From UBA8941 sp963780545 (lineage in GTDB: Archaea; Thermoproteota; Bathyarchaeia; TCS64): 64,000 bases of DNA. The stretch is from positions 1-64,000 of the forward strand of contig CAWACK010000015.1 in NCBI GenBank assembly GCA_963780545.1. The letters are read 5' to 3'. Shown one piece after another: positions 35,944 to 45,808 of the stretch (positions are counted from its first letter, which is position 1; each line of letters begins with the position of its first letter). The notes under the pieces are model-generated. The model did not search any database. It had not been told where the DNA came from and was given only the letters and a program-made list of their open reading frames with translations. Made by a program: the position numbers and the translations under genes.

Positions 35944-37149
35944 ATGTCCCTTAAGAGTTACAACACAGCTTTCTACCTACTCTGCATCATCTCTCTCCTC
36001 GCAATGTTTAGTACCAGCATTGTGATGCCGCTTCTAGCCATATACGCTAAGGATATTGGCGCCGCAGGGGTTTGGATCGGTCTCTCCGTAGCGGCATACT
36101 GGATAGCGAGAGTCATCCTCGAGATCCCGAGTGGATTTATCTCAACCAAATATGGGTACTATCTGCCTATGGCTGCGGGCCTTATCCTTACCGCGGCAGG
36201 GAATCTTCTATGCGCCTTCGTCTCTGACCCGATTCAACTGTTCCTCGCCCGTGCCCTAATGGGGTTGGGTGCCCCCCTTTTCTTCGCCGTCTCCATGACT
36301 CTCATAATCAATATTTTTTCAGCTGAGCGGAGGGGTAGCGCTATGGGGCTCTTTCAGGGTGTTGAGATGCTAGGCAGTATCCTCGGCTCCGCTGCCAGCG
36401 GTTACATAGTAACGGGGATAGGTTTCGTTGGAAGCTTCTACTTCTCTACGGTTCTTGTGGTCGTTGCGATGGCTTTGATTGTTTTGCCTTCAATCAGAAA
36501 GGAGTGTAATATCCAGCCACAGCAAGCTAACCTATCCCTAAGGCAGATACCGAAGGTGCTTACGAATAAGGGGCTTCTGATAATCTGCGGCATTACAATC
36601 GCATCCTACATCCTGAGCAATGGCATTCTCTATACGACGTATCCCCTTTACCTGAGTGACCAGTTGAAGATGAGCCTCACAGACATCGGTCTGGTTCAGG
36701 GTGCAAGGTCGATTGGGTATGTGCTTTCTATGCTGGTGATGGGCTTCGTCGCGGATAGGATTGGGAGGAAATATGTGCTCATATTCGGAGCCCTAGGGAC
36801 TGCCATCATTACTGTTCTACTCAACTTCGCCACCGGCTTTTGGGTTATTAACGGGGTTCTATTCTTGATGGGAGTGACTACAGGAGCCCTATGGATCATT
36901 TGTCCGGTAATAGCTGCTGAGGCTGTGGATCCATCGTACCGTGGAGCGGCTGTGGGCACATACCGGACTTTCTTCGACCTCGGCTCGATACTGGGCCCCA
37001 TTTTGATGATAGCCGTTGTTGATATCTATGGTAACGGGGTTTCACTTTACTTATCGGCGCTGCTACTTTTCTTGACTTTCTTGCCGAGCCTGGCTTTGAG
37101 AGAAGCATGGACAACCACTTCAACCGAGAAGGTAAATAAACTTCGTTAG
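35944..37149 (+). CDS. Major facilitator superfamily transporter
   Basis: A 401-residue MFS protein starting MSLKSYNTAFYLL at 35944. Twelve segments are visible; RVILEIPSGFISTKYGYYLP covers segment 2 and its loop, a variant of the usual signature, and the second half repeats it as GFVADRIGRKYVLIFGAL, a clean copy. This pairs well with drug or metabolite exporters of the DHA1 type. The frame is unbroken. It is divergent from the alcohol dehydrogenase and convergent with argG. Confidence 0.88.
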   Translation: MSLKSYNTAFYLLCIISLLAMFSTSIVMPLLAIYAKDIGAAGVWIGLSVAAYWIARVILEIPSGFISTKYGYYLPMAAGLILTAAGNLLCAFVSDPIQLFLARALMGLGAPLFFAVSMTLIINIFSAERRGSAMGLFQGVEMLGSILGSAASGYIVTGIGFVGSFYFSTVLVVVAMALIVLPSIRKECNIQPQQANLSLRQIPKVLTNKGLLIICGITIASYILSNGILYTTYPLYLSDQLKMSLTDIGLVQGARSIGYVLSMLVMGFVADRIGRKYVLIFGALGTAIITVLLNFATGFWVINGVLFLMGVTTGALWIICPVIAAEAVDPSYRGAAVGTYRTFFDLGSILGPILMIAVVDIYGNGVSLYLSALLLFLTFLPSLALREAWTTTSTEKVNKLR

Positions 37150-37199
37150 CCCGCTAATTTCGAAAAAAATGGTAGAACAGTTTTGGTATGTTTTGAGTC

Positions 37200-38459
37200 C
37201 TATTGCTTAGTCTTCTGGATGGGTGCGATCTTCTCCTCCTGCTTTTGGAGCTCACCCTCTTGCATAGCGTGCTTCAAGTTCCAAGCCGTGACGCTGGGGA
37301 GTCCCCAGAGAGCTATGAAGCCGAGGGCATCTCCCTGATCGTATTTCGTGTTGATGTCGAAGCTCGTCAAGTTGTAGTCGTAGAGACTAAAGTCGCTGTT
37401 CCTCTTTACAGGTTTAGCAGTTCCTTTGTGGAGCTTCATCGTTACCCAACCCGTCACGTTCTCCTGTGTGCTGTTGATGAAGGCCTCAAGATCCTTCTTT
37501 AGTGGGTCGACCCACAGGCCTTGGTATGCTAAGACGGTCCATTTGTGATCGATTTCGCGCTTCATCAGCATCTGGTGGATTGTAAGAACCATCTTCTCCA
37601 AGTCCTTGTGTGCGGTGAGGAGAATTTCGGCTGCGGGGCACTCGTACGTCTCGCGGCTCTTCAAACCGACTGTGCGGTCCTCCATATGCTCGATCCTACC
37701 AATCCCATGCAAGCCACCTTTCTCGTTCAACAAATATAGGATGCTGACCATGTCCATCTCGACCGCGTCGATGCTCACCGGGACACCCTTCTCGAACCCA
37801 ATAGTTACGAACTCGGCATCGTCGGGTGTGTCCTTTATCTCCTTCGTCCAGTCCCAGATCTCTTTTGGAGCCATCTTATCAGGATACTCGAGTACACCGC
37901 CCTCGATGCTCCTCCCCCAGAGATTTTGGTCGACACTGTAAGGACTTTCTACCGTCACTGGGACCGGGATCCCGTGTTCCTTCGCGTAGACGATCTCACC
38001 GTGTCTGTCGAACTTCCACTCGCGGACAGGCGCGATGATCTTTGTCTTCGGGCTTAGGGCCTTTATGGTTACATCGAATCTGATCTGGTCGTTACCCTTT
38101 CCTGTGCAGCCGTGGGCGACCGCGTAGGCGTCCTCCATCTCGGCTACCTCCACCATCTTCTTCGCGATTAGTGGCCGGGATATGCTACTGCTGATCGGGT
38201 AGGTGTCCATGTAGAGGGCGTTCGCCTTAATCGCGGGGGCCACGTACTCTGTTGCGAACTCCTTTTTCACGTCTATGGTGTAGTGGTTTACTACGCCGAG
38301 CTTCCACGCTTTCTCTTCGATCTTTTTTAAGTCGTCTCCCTGCCCCACGTCGAGGGTCATGCTAACGACGTCGCTCTTGTACTGCTCTTGAAGCCACTTG
38401 AGCATCACTGATGTGTCGAGACCGCCTGAGTAGGCGAGCACTATCTTCTTTTTAGCCAT
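37200..38459 (-). CDS. argG: Argininosuccinate synthase
   Basis: Joins citrulline and aspartate using ATP in arginine synthesis. 419 residues; the ATP loop AYSGGLDTS is at residues 9-17, followed by the family strings SSSISRPLIAKKMVE, HGCTGKGNDQIRF (citrulline/aspartate site), SVDQNLWGRSIEGG and YNLTSFD. Start ATG 38459 has AGGAG about 7 bases upstream and an AAAATATAAAAAG TATA region at 38500-38512. argH is not adjacent; two argH-family genes lie at 45.8 and 50.2 kb. A divergent or tandem regulator is not visible. Confidence 0.97.
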   Translation of the reverse strand: MAKKKIVLAYSGGLDTSVMLKWLQEQYKSDVVSMTLDVGQGDDLKKIEEKAWKLGVVNHYTIDVKKEFATEYVAPAIKANALYMDTYPISSSISRPLIAKKMVEVAEMEDAYAVAHGCTGKGNDQIRFDVTIKALSPKTKIIAPVREWKFDRHGEIVYAKEHGIPVPVTVESPYSVDQNLWGRSIEGGVLEYPDKMAPKEIWDWTKEIKDTPDDAEFVTIGFEKGVPVSIDAVEMDMVSILYLLNEKGGLHGIGRIEHMEDRTVGLKSRETYECPAAEILLTAHKDLEKMVLTIHQMLMKREIDHKWTVLAYQGLWVDPLKKDLEAFINSTQENVTGWVTMKLHKGTAKPVKRNSDFSLYDYNLTSFDINTKYDQGDALGFIALWGLPSVTAWNLKHAMQEGELQKQEEKIAPIQKTKQ

Positions 38460-38590
38460 ACGGGTTCTCCTGTGAGATGACCGTATGACGCTGAGACATC
38501 TTTTTATATTTTATGACATGTATGCAATATATTAAGATATTAATGTTCTAAATATTACTTTGTTTGCTTGAAGTAGCGGCGTATTTCTGA

Positions 38591-39451
38591 TCAGGAGACA
38601 AAAAGTCGGGACATGTGTCTTCTCTCTGCCAGTTTCTCCATCTCTTCGTCGGTTGGTTTTAAGTCGTTTCTGTTGGCGGCTTCCAGTACTTTCGGCAGTA
38701 TGTTGACATCTCCGGCGGTGTTTAGGAAGATGTAGCCTTGGCCGAGGATCCAAGATACGACGAGGTTGATGTCTTCCTGTTCCTCGAATGGTTCATACCA
38801 GGTATCTGCTGTGTGTGTCTTCTCAGCCCAGGGACCCTTAGTCAGGGACTTTATCGTTTGGAATGCGATTCCCCTATCTTTACATGTTTTCAACAGAGAC
38901 TCGAATTCTCTGCGATAGCGCTCATCCTTATAGAGCATATAATTCCAAGGGAGGAGTACTGAGTCAAACTCGTACCGCTTAAGACTTCGAATATGCATTG
39001 CTGGAGCATGTAGTCCATGACCCGTGACGCCTATGAATCGAGTTAGACCCTGCTCCTTTGCTTCTCTCAGCGCTTTAAGTGCCCCATCTTCACTCATGGC
39101 TGTGTCCCAGTCGTCTGGATGGGTGAGGTTGTGGAGTTGTATGAGGTCAACGTTCTTTACTCTCAGTCGTTTGAGAGATTTCTCGAGTTCCTTCTTTGCT
39201 TCCACATATGTACGCATCCCTGTCTTCGTTGCGAGGAAGAAGTCTCCTCGGTGTTTCTCCATCCAGGGCCCTATCCTCAGCTCGGAGTCTCCGTAGCTGG
39301 CTGCGGTGTCGATGTGGTTTACTCCATATTTTTTGAGCAGCCCTAACGTTAGGTCTGCCACTTCCTGCGATACATCACCTAAAGCTGCTGCGCCAAAAAG
39401 TGTTGCGGAGCTGTCGTGACCGGTCCTACCAAATTGTTGCTTTCTAATCAT
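38591..39451 (-). CDS. Aldo/keto reductase
   Basis: 286-residue NAD(P)H-dependent oxidoreductase with a TIM-barrel fold. The catalytic set is seen as Asp and Tyr in HIDTAASYGDSE, Lys in FFLATKTGM and His in LIQLHNLT. The N-terminus RKQQFGRTGHDSSATLFG is typical for the bacterial/archaeal AKR groups. There is no C-terminal ferredoxin motif. Substrate unknown, general carbonyl reduction is likely. A TATA-like ATGTATTTATGCC lies near 39478-39490 for the start at 39451. It is on the same strand as argG but with its own promoter. Confidence 0.9.
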   Translation of the reverse strand: MIRKQQFGRTGHDSSATLFGAAALGDVSQEVADLTLGLLKKYGVNHIDTAASYGDSELRIGPWMEKHRGDFFLATKTGMRTYVEAKKELEKSLKRLRVKNVDLIQLHNLTHPDDWDTAMSEDGALKALREAKEQGLTRFIGVTGHGLHAPAMHIRSLKRYEFDSVLLPWNYMLYKDERYRREFESLLKTCKDRGIAFQTIKSLTKGPWAEKTHTADTWYEPFEEQEDINLVVSWILGQGYIFLNTAGDVNILPKVLEAANRNDLKPTDEEMEKLAERRHMSRLFVS

Positions 39452-39540
39452 ATAATCACGAGATCGAATAGGACAACCGGCATAAATACATCTTTTATCA
39501 GTAAGAACACGAAAAAGTGATCATCCAGTAAAATAGGTCA

Positions 39541-40984
39541 TTAAGATACTATTCTGTGAAATAACTTTCTTAGATGTTTGATTAAATAAGCTAGGAAGAT
39601 GTCGTCCTGCTCGATAGCTCTCTTCAGGACCGCATTCCTTGATAGATAGGTGGTTAACTCCTCAAGTTCCTTCTTCGGGGTGAAGAATATGTAGACAGGT
39701 ATACCGACTATCATCAGGATTAATGACACCGCGATCTGTGTAAGGCTAACCTGAGAGATCAGGAGCAGAGAGAATAGGATCCCAACTATAGGTATTAACC
39801 TGGATCCAGCCCCTTTTGTAGGCTGTCTGTTTTTTCTCTCAAGCACGAGCAGCGATAGGCATGTGGCGAGATACGCGAATGACAGCAGGAACACTGATGC
39901 GTTTATTAAATCCGAGAGAGAACCTACCAAGCTTGCGACAAATGCGGTCGCGCACAGCAAGATGAGTCCTAGGTACGGCGTCTTGTATTTTGGGTGTAGT
40001 CTGCTGAAGAGCTTAGGTAGTAACCCATCGAGAGACATGGCGTAGGCCAGCCTCGAGGTGCCAATTGTTCCTGACTCATCAGCACCCATGATGGAAACGA
40101 TGGCTCCTAACCCTACTACCAGGACAGCGATTGTAGCCAAGAAGGGAGTCACACCGAATATCTTCACACCTGAGTCTATGAGAGGGGCTTGGGAAGACGA
40201 GAGCGTGGATTGACCAACAGTACCCACTATTACGAAGTTGGTGAGCAGATAGAAGGCTGCCACTATGAGCATTCCGGATACGATTGCCCTAGGAATGGTC
40301 TTCGTCGGCTCAGATATCTCATCGGCAGGCAGAGTGGAGAGCTCGAACCCCGCATATGCCCAGAATATGAGTACAAGGGCTTGCCCAGCGGAGACAGCGT
40401 CTCCCGTTGATGAATGGGGTAAAATTGGAGAAAGAACTCGCGGGCTGCAAAGCAATCACGACAAAGCCTCCGATAGTCAGAACGATGAGCGGAGCCAACT
40501 TCCCGATCGTAAGATAGTCGTTGAACCTCCCCGCCGCTTTGACCCCGAATACGTTTGTTGCCAGAATCACAACGGTGAAAAACGCCTTCAGAGGGATCGT
40601 CCAGCTGCCTGATGCCCAAGGAAGGAGAATAGAGGCATATCTCGTGAAAGCAACTGGGAATACAGCAAGCGAGAACCATTCCGCTAACAGCAGAGACCAT
40701 CCAACGAGGAAGCCCGGAAAGACACCGAAGGCCTCCCTCGTATAGGCGTAGGGTCCCCCAACGTGTGGATATATCGCAGCTGAGTAAGCGAAAGAGAGGG
40801 CGATCACCATCGCTATCAACCCCGCAGCGAGCCAAATTACCAAGCTGAAGGGACCTACGAGCTTTGCGCCGAGGGCCGCAGCCACGTAGATGTCTGCACC
40901 TATTATGGAACCAACTACGAGGTTGGTGACGTCGAATTGCGACAGCTTATTCGAAGAAGTATTTTCCTTCTCGGGCAAGTTCAA
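39541..40984 (-). CDS. APC-family amino acid permease (one frameshift)
   Basis: About 480 residues with 12 membrane segments. The first segment has the unwound-helix motif NLVVGSIIGADIYV (GSxIGxxxY), the substrate-binding turn of the amino acid-polyamine-organocation superfamily, and segment 6 reads ALVLIFWAYAGFELST, also typical. The frame slips at about 40416 in the loop after SNFTPFING; both halves are otherwise complete. The C-terminus is a 50-residue charged tail (FTPKKELEELTTYLSR onward). It likely imports an amino acid or amine by proton symport. It is divergent from the presenilin-like gene. Confidence 0.88.
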
Positions 40985-41118
40985 TTATGTTAATCATTCC
41001 TATAATTTAGCTTTAATAGCTTCATGATTCACCTAGGAGATTAAACCCAATGGAGAGCTTCATATAGCCTGACCGGAAATGTTGAGAGCATCAACAAGCA
41101 GAGGCTGGATCGGATAAA

Positions 41119-42027
41119 TTGGATAACACAAGCGGCAAAATCTCGCAATATTTCCCACTTCTCACGATGGGCGGCTTCATGATCTTGGTTGACTGCCTGG
41201 CCCTGCTCGTGACTAACATATTCAACGTCAACGGCGCAGCCGTGTTCGAGGATCCAAATGATCCGTCTAACCTGTTGTTCTTAATGGTGGTGATGCTGGT
41301 TTTCACAGGCGCAATCCTAGTCTTCGCGAGATTTCATTTGATGAAGATACTGAAAGGCATATTCCTACTCTCCACAGCCTCACTAATACTAATTGTAATT
41401 TACCTACTCACAAGTACATTCATTGTAGACCCGTGGGCCTTCATCTTTTCCATAGTCGCCACCATCGTCCTGATTACGCTCCTCATAACGTATCCTGAAT
41501 GGTATATTGTAGACATCTGCGGGGTGATACTTGGAGTCGGCTCAATCGTTCTATTCGGGATTTCTCTTAGCGTCCCACTAGTCGTTGCTCTCCTGATTAT
41601 AATGGCGGTTTACGACGCCATCTCCGTCTACAAGACTAAGCACATGATCGACCTCGCCGACGCTGTCCTGAATCTTAGGATGCCGGCTATGCTTGTTGTA
41701 CCTAAAAATCGGGACTACTCATTCATCAAGGAGATTCAGGGCTTGAAGGAGAAAATTGAGCGAGGAGAAAAGAGGGAAGCATTTTTCCTCGGATTGGGAG
41801 ATATAGTATTCCCCGGAATCCTCGCCGAATCTTCCTTCTTTAACATCGCCGGTAACGGCTTTACCATTGCACTATCAGTAATAATTGGGACACTCCTCGG
41901 ATTCATCGCGCTCTCAGCTTTAGTCATCAAAGGAAAACCGCAAGCGGGTCTTCCATTTCTATGCAGCGGTGCTATACTCGGCTACCTAGTATCAACTTTT
42001 CTGCTGTATGGCAGGTTCTTTGTCTAG
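41119..42027 (+). CDS. Presenilin/signal-peptide-peptidase-like intramembrane aspartyl protease
   Basis: A 302-residue protein with about nine membrane segments. The two catalytic Asp motifs of the family are present: YD in MAVYDAISVYKTKHM (about residue 165) and GxGD in FFLGLGDIVFPG (about residues 225-228); the third motif, PAL, appears as PQAGLPFL near residue 275, slightly divergent. Archaeal presenilin homologues cut transmembrane helices of substrates within the membrane. Between the Asp residues is the usual cytosolic loop, here KNRDYSFIKEIQGLKEK. TTG 41119 is the likely start. It lies between the divergent permease and the convergent nitrilase. Confidence 0.82.
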   Translation: MDNTSGKISQYFPLLTMGGFMILVDCLALLVTNIFNVNGAAVFEDPNDPSNLLFLMVVMLVFTGAILVFARFHLMKILKGIFLLSTASLILIVIYLLTSTFIVDPWAFIFSIVATIVLITLLITYPEWYIVDICGVILGVGSIVLFGISLSVPLVVALLIIMAVYDAISVYKTKHMIDLADAVLNLRMPAMLVVPKNRDYSFIKEIQGLKEKIERGEKREAFFLGLGDIVFPGILAESSFFNIAGNGFTIALSVIIGTLLGFIALSALVIKGKPQAGLPFLCSGAILGYLVSTFLLYGRFFV

Positions 42028-42034
42028 AATCGCT

Positions 42035-42991
42035 TCATTTATCCATCTCGGATTTCTGCTTAAAAACAACCGGTTGAGCTGGGCGTTCATTTACAACTAG
42101 TTGGAAGACGTCTGGTCGAGAATAGTGTCCCACTGCATCGAAGTCCAACTTACTTCTAGCCACTTCGCTGATATCAATTTCGCTGTAGAGTATTCCCTCC
42201 CGTCCATAGAGGGGCCCAGCCAAGACTTCACCTAAGGGTGAGATTATAACACTGCCACCTCTGCACATCTCCTCCGGTTGGTGGTTAAGTTCATTGATAC
42301 CCACAAGATCTTGTGGATACATCTCCTTGGTCACATACTGGTTGCAGCCGAGGACGAAGCAACGCCCTTCACAGGCGATATGGCGGAGGGTTGCCTGCCA
42401 GGTATCTCGGGAGTCAGCTGTTGGTGCGAGATATATCTCCACGCCCTTCCCGTATATGGCAGTGCGCGCGAGAGGCATATAATTCTCCCAGCAAATCAGG
42501 CCGCCCATCCTCCCATATTCAGTGGCTATGACTGTAAGTGTACTACCGTCCCCCTCACCCCAGATGAGGCGCTCTGCCGCTGTTGGCTTGAGCTTCCTAT
42601 GCTTGCCGAGTAGCCTTCCGTCGGGGCTGAAGTATAGTAGAGTGCAGTAAAGTGTCCCACCACTGAACTGGCTGTCTTTTTCAATTACTCCTACTGCGAG
42701 GTAAACACAAGCCTCCTGAGCCGCTGCACCGAGGGCATCCGTTGCGGGGCTAGGCACATTTATCGAACTCGCCCAGTACCTCTCCCAAGTCTTCCTCCCT
42801 TCTGGGGTCCTGCTACCAACCACCATGCCGAAGGAGAGGCCACGTGGATAGGCTGAAACGAAGGCCTCGGGAAACAACACGATCTTCGCCCCGTTTTCTC
42901 CAGCCTCATGAATCAAACTGCATGCTTTTTGTATCGTAGCCTCACAATCGAAAAGGATAGGTGCCGCCTGGACAACTGCGACCTTTACCAA
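42035..42991 (-). CDS. Nitrilase/carbon-nitrogen hydrolase
   Basis: Hydrolyses nitriles or amides; 318 residues from TTG 42991 (KVAVVQAAPILFDCEAT), chosen because GGTGG lies 7 bases upstream and the family's first strand starts here, although the frame is open to 43045. The catalytic Glu-Lys-Cys triad is complete: Glu in LFPEAFVSAYPRG, Lys in GKHRKLKPTAAER and Cys in GGLICWENYMP. These strings match true nitrilases (aliphatic/arylacetonitrilase type) rather than the amidase branch. It is convergent with the presenilin-like gene and upstream of a beta-lactamase-like hydrolase on the same strand. Confidence 0.92.
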   Translation of the reverse strand: MVKVAVVQAAPILFDCEATIQKACSLIHEAGENGAKIVLFPEAFVSAYPRGLSFGMVVGSRTPEGRKTWERYWASSINVPSPATDALGAAAQEACVYLAVGVIEKDSQFSGGTLYCTLLYFSPDGRLLGKHRKLKPTAAERLIWGEGDGSTLTVIATEYGRMGGLICWENYMPLARTAIYGKGVEIYLAPTADSRDTWQATLRHIACEGRCFVLGCNQYVTKEMYPQDLVGINELNHQPEEMCRGGSVIISPLGEVLAGPLYGREGILYSEIDISEVARSKLDFDAVGHYSRPDVFQLVVNERPAQPVVFKQKSEMDK

Positions 42992-43087
42992 AGTAACCAC
43001 CAAATATAATTGCTCTGTGTTGAAAAATAAAGTTGTATAATGCAACTGCCTGATGCGGGATAATTAAACAGAAGTGCGAATCGTTGG

Positions 43088-44494
43088 TTAGTTTTCACTT
43101 GCCTTCTTCGCGAGGTTGCGCTCGTAGATCATATAGATCTCGCGGTCCCGTTTTATGAACTGAGCCGGCGTTGTGGTGTCCGTCCCGTATGTTTTGAACT
43201 GCTTTGTCTCCCCCTCGATTTCGACGGGGATCATGGGAGTCGTGAACACTCTCTCGCCCCAATGCTGCTCAAGTTGGAGGATCCCGCCGCTGCGGGTCAC
43301 CTTGTAGCTTGAAGTGTCTTTGAAAGTCTTATATGTGCCTACGAGGTCGTCGAGAATCTTGCCCCGCCGGAAGGATGGTATCTCCATTGGGTCTCTCCCA
43401 AGTAAAAGCGCCATCGCGTATTCCCCCATATCCTCTAGGAAGTAGCCACCATTCGCCATGATTACGACACCCGATCCGACATCTGGGACGAAGTTGATGT
43501 AGGCGCTCGACCCGAAGACGCTCCCGCTGTGCTGGACGAGGTTGTGACCGAGGAAGTTCTCTTTAATGCGCAACCCGTAGCCGTAGTAACGGTAGTCAGC
43601 GTCGTGAATTGGTTCTTCAACTGATCGTACCTTTGGGGTCATCATCTCCCTCACAGAATCCGCGCTTGCAAGCTGGCGCCCTTCGAATCTGCCCTCGCCT
43701 AGGAGCATCTTCAGGAAACTAACCATATCTAAAGCGCTACTCATCAACCCACCATCGCTTATCAACTGCCCGTAGGGGTATCGGGTGGCAACCTTGCTGC
43801 CACTCCTGTTTGTGATGTATGGTACTGCGAGGTCCTTGTCGCCCTTGACTTCTTCCTCGATGAAGCTGCTCCTGAACATGTGGAGGGGCGTTAGTATGTG
43901 CTCCTTCACATAATCTGCGTAGTTCATCCCTGAGGCCTTCTCGATGATAGCCCCAAGGAGTATATAGCCCTCATTTAGGTAAGCGTGGCGTTTACCTGGT
44001 TTATCGATTGCCCACTCCTGTGCTCCCCTCATGAAGACGAGCAGATCGTCTGCGTTCGATATGGGGAACCATAGATCAGGTGTCTCGGTGATTGCTGACA
44101 GCGTCGCCTCCGCGTAGCCGAGGGCTGAGAGCCCGCTGCTGTGGCTCAGCAAATGCCGTATAAGGATCTGCTCACCCATCGGTCTCTCCTTGAACGGCAA
44201 CCATTTCTCCACGGGGTCGTCGAGGCTAAGCAGCCCTTTCTCGCAGAGCTGCATAACCGCTAGGGCTGTGAGTGACTTCGTAACACTGCCAATGCAGTAG
44301 ATAGTGCCAGGCGTCGCACTCGTTCCACGCTCGAAGTCCCTGAAACCGAAGCCTCGTTGGTAGTTTAGCTCACCGCACCTAATGGTAGCTATGCTCAAAC
44401 CCACTATCCCGGAGGCTGCCATTCTCTGGAAGATGAATCTCTCCAGATCATTCGCCCAATCGTTACCAGTCGACACCATCAATAATTCACCCAC
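43088..44494 (-). CDS. Beta-lactamase-family serine hydrolase
   Basis: A 468-residue class C-like serine hydrolase/DD-peptidase relative. The nucleophile motif SxxK is SVTK in IGSVTKSLTALAV (about residue 68), the second motif YxN is YLN in HAYLNEGYILLG, and the third is HSG in VQHSGSVFG. No signal peptide or membrane segment is visible, so it should be cytoplasmic, unlike penicillin-binding proteins. A C-terminal beta-barrel-like extension (residues 375-460) follows the catalytic domain. Archaeal members act as esterases or D-amino-acid peptidases. ATG 44494 or MVSTGND 15 bases later may be the start. Confidence 0.88.
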   Translation of the reverse strand: MGELLMVSTGNDWANDLERFIFQRMAASGIVGLSIATIRCGELNYQRGFGFRDFERGTSATPGTIYCIGSVTKSLTALAVMQLCEKGLLSLDDPVEKWLPFKERPMGEQILIRHLLSHSSGLSALGYAEATLSAITETPDLWFPISNADDLLVFMRGAQEWAIDKPGKRHAYLNEGYILLGAIIEKASGMNYADYVKEHILTPLHMFRSSFIEEEVKGDKDLAVPYITNRSGSKVATRYPYGQLISDGGLMSSALDMVSFLKMLLGEGRFEGRQLASADSVREMMTPKVRSVEEPIHDADYRYYGYGLRIKENFLGHNLVQHSGSVFGSSAYINFVPDVGSGVVIMANGGYFLEDMGEYAMALLLGRDPMEIPSFRRGKILDDLVGTYKTFKDTSSYKVTRSGGILQLEQHWGERVFTTPMIPVEIEGETKQFKTYGTDTTTPAQFIKRDREIYMIYERNLAKKASEN

Positions 44495-44676
44495 GAGATT
44501 AGGAGGTTCTGAGAACCCGCTTCATAATAAGCGTTCCCAAACAACTCCGCAGCTATAATGTTACTCCTCCCATCACATGAAGCGGGATTTCATTCGACAA
44601 AACCAGAAAAAGGTGTTAAATAGACTCTACCTTAATCTAGCTACCCGCTCTAGACTAATATGAGGAATGCCAGAAG

Positions 44677-45768
44677 ATGAAGATCACAGACATCAAAACA
44701 TACCCGATGTGGATACCTCTTAAGGAGACTGATCCACTCTCCGCTTACCCCAAGCGCAGAAGCGTCCACATTCTAACCGAGGTCACGACGGATGAGGGAA
44801 TTACAGGCTATGGTGAATCCATACCCTATACATATGGGGCAGTCTCCGGCTACATCGAGGAGCAGCTCAAACCCCTGATTATCGGTGAGGACCCGATGCA
44901 AATCGAGCGCCTTTGGAACAAAATATACCACATCAGCTTCGGCCATGGCATTAAGGGTATATCAGTTCACGCGCTTAGCTCTATCGAGATTGCCCTCTGG
45001 GACATCCTGGGCAAAGTCCGTAAGCTCCCCGTCTACGAAATGATCGGTGGCCTCTGCAAACCCAGAGTCAAAGCCTACGCCAGCCTCATGGAGTACAAGA
45101 GGCCGGAGGAGGTGGCCAAGGTCTCCCAACGCTGGGTTGAGGAGGGCTACACCGCCATTAAGATCCACCAGGGCAGGGACGATGGTGTTGCCTGTACAAA
45201 AGCTGTCCGCGATGCCGTTGGTGACGATATCAAAGTGATGCTTGACGTCAACGGCGCGTGGACGCCTCAAGAGGCCCTAAAAGCGGTTAGGCAGCTTGAA
45301 AAGTACGACCTCACTTGGCTCGAGGAGCCTATCTGGCCTGTTGACGACTACGATAGTCTTGCATGGCTTAGAACTAAGACAGACATTCCAATCGCCGGTG
45401 GGGAGAACGAGTATACACATTATGGCTTCAAGAACATAGTCACTAAGCATCCCTACGACGTAATACAACCCGACGTTATCATGACTGGAGGCATAACCGC
45501 GTGCCGGAAGATCTTCGCCCTCGCCGAGGCCTGGGGCCTCGGAATAGCGACACATAGCTTCTTCTTTGGTCCAGGAATACCTGCCTCGGTGCATCTAAGT
45601 CTTAGCAACATGAAGAGTGAATGGGTTGAGATCAATGCAGTTCCCCTTGAAGCCTATTTCATCAATCCACCATACAGGCCAGCTAAGGGATATCTCACAG
45701 CACCCAATAAGCCTGGGTTTGGTTTTGAGGTCGACTGGGACGTCGTGAAAAAGTATACTATCAAATGA
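44677..45768 (+). CDS. Mandelate racemase/muconate-lactonizing (enolase superfamily) enzyme
   Basis: 363 residues with the enolase-superfamily capping domain (1-125) and barrel. Metal ligands are Asp in VMLDVNGAW, Glu in WLEEPIWP and Glu in AGGENEYTHY. The acid/base residues are Lys in AIKIHQGRDDG and His in IATHSFFFGPG, which places it in the mandelate racemase group of acid-sugar dehydratases or racemases rather than dipeptide epimerases. Start ATG 44677. The exact acid substrate cannot be told. It is convergent with the first argH-like gene. Confidence 0.9.
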   Translation: MKITDIKTYPMWIPLKETDPLSAYPKRRSVHILTEVTTDEGITGYGESIPYTYGAVSGYIEEQLKPLIIGEDPMQIERLWNKIYHISFGHGIKGISVHALSSIEIALWDILGKVRKLPVYEMIGGLCKPRVKAYASLMEYKRPEEVAKVSQRWVEEGYTAIKIHQGRDDGVACTKAVRDAVGDDIKVMLDVNGAWTPQEALKAVRQLEKYDLTWLEEPIWPVDDYDSLAWLRTKTDIPIAGGENEYTHYGFKNIVTKHPYDVIQPDVIMTGGITACRKIFALAEAWGLGIATHSFFFGPGIPASVHLSLSNMKSEWVEINAVPLEAYFINPPYRPAKGYLTAPNKPGFGFEVDWDVVKKYTIK

Positions 45769-45808
45769 CTATCGATCTGCATTAGGAGTATCCCTCTTTT
45801 CACTTTGT

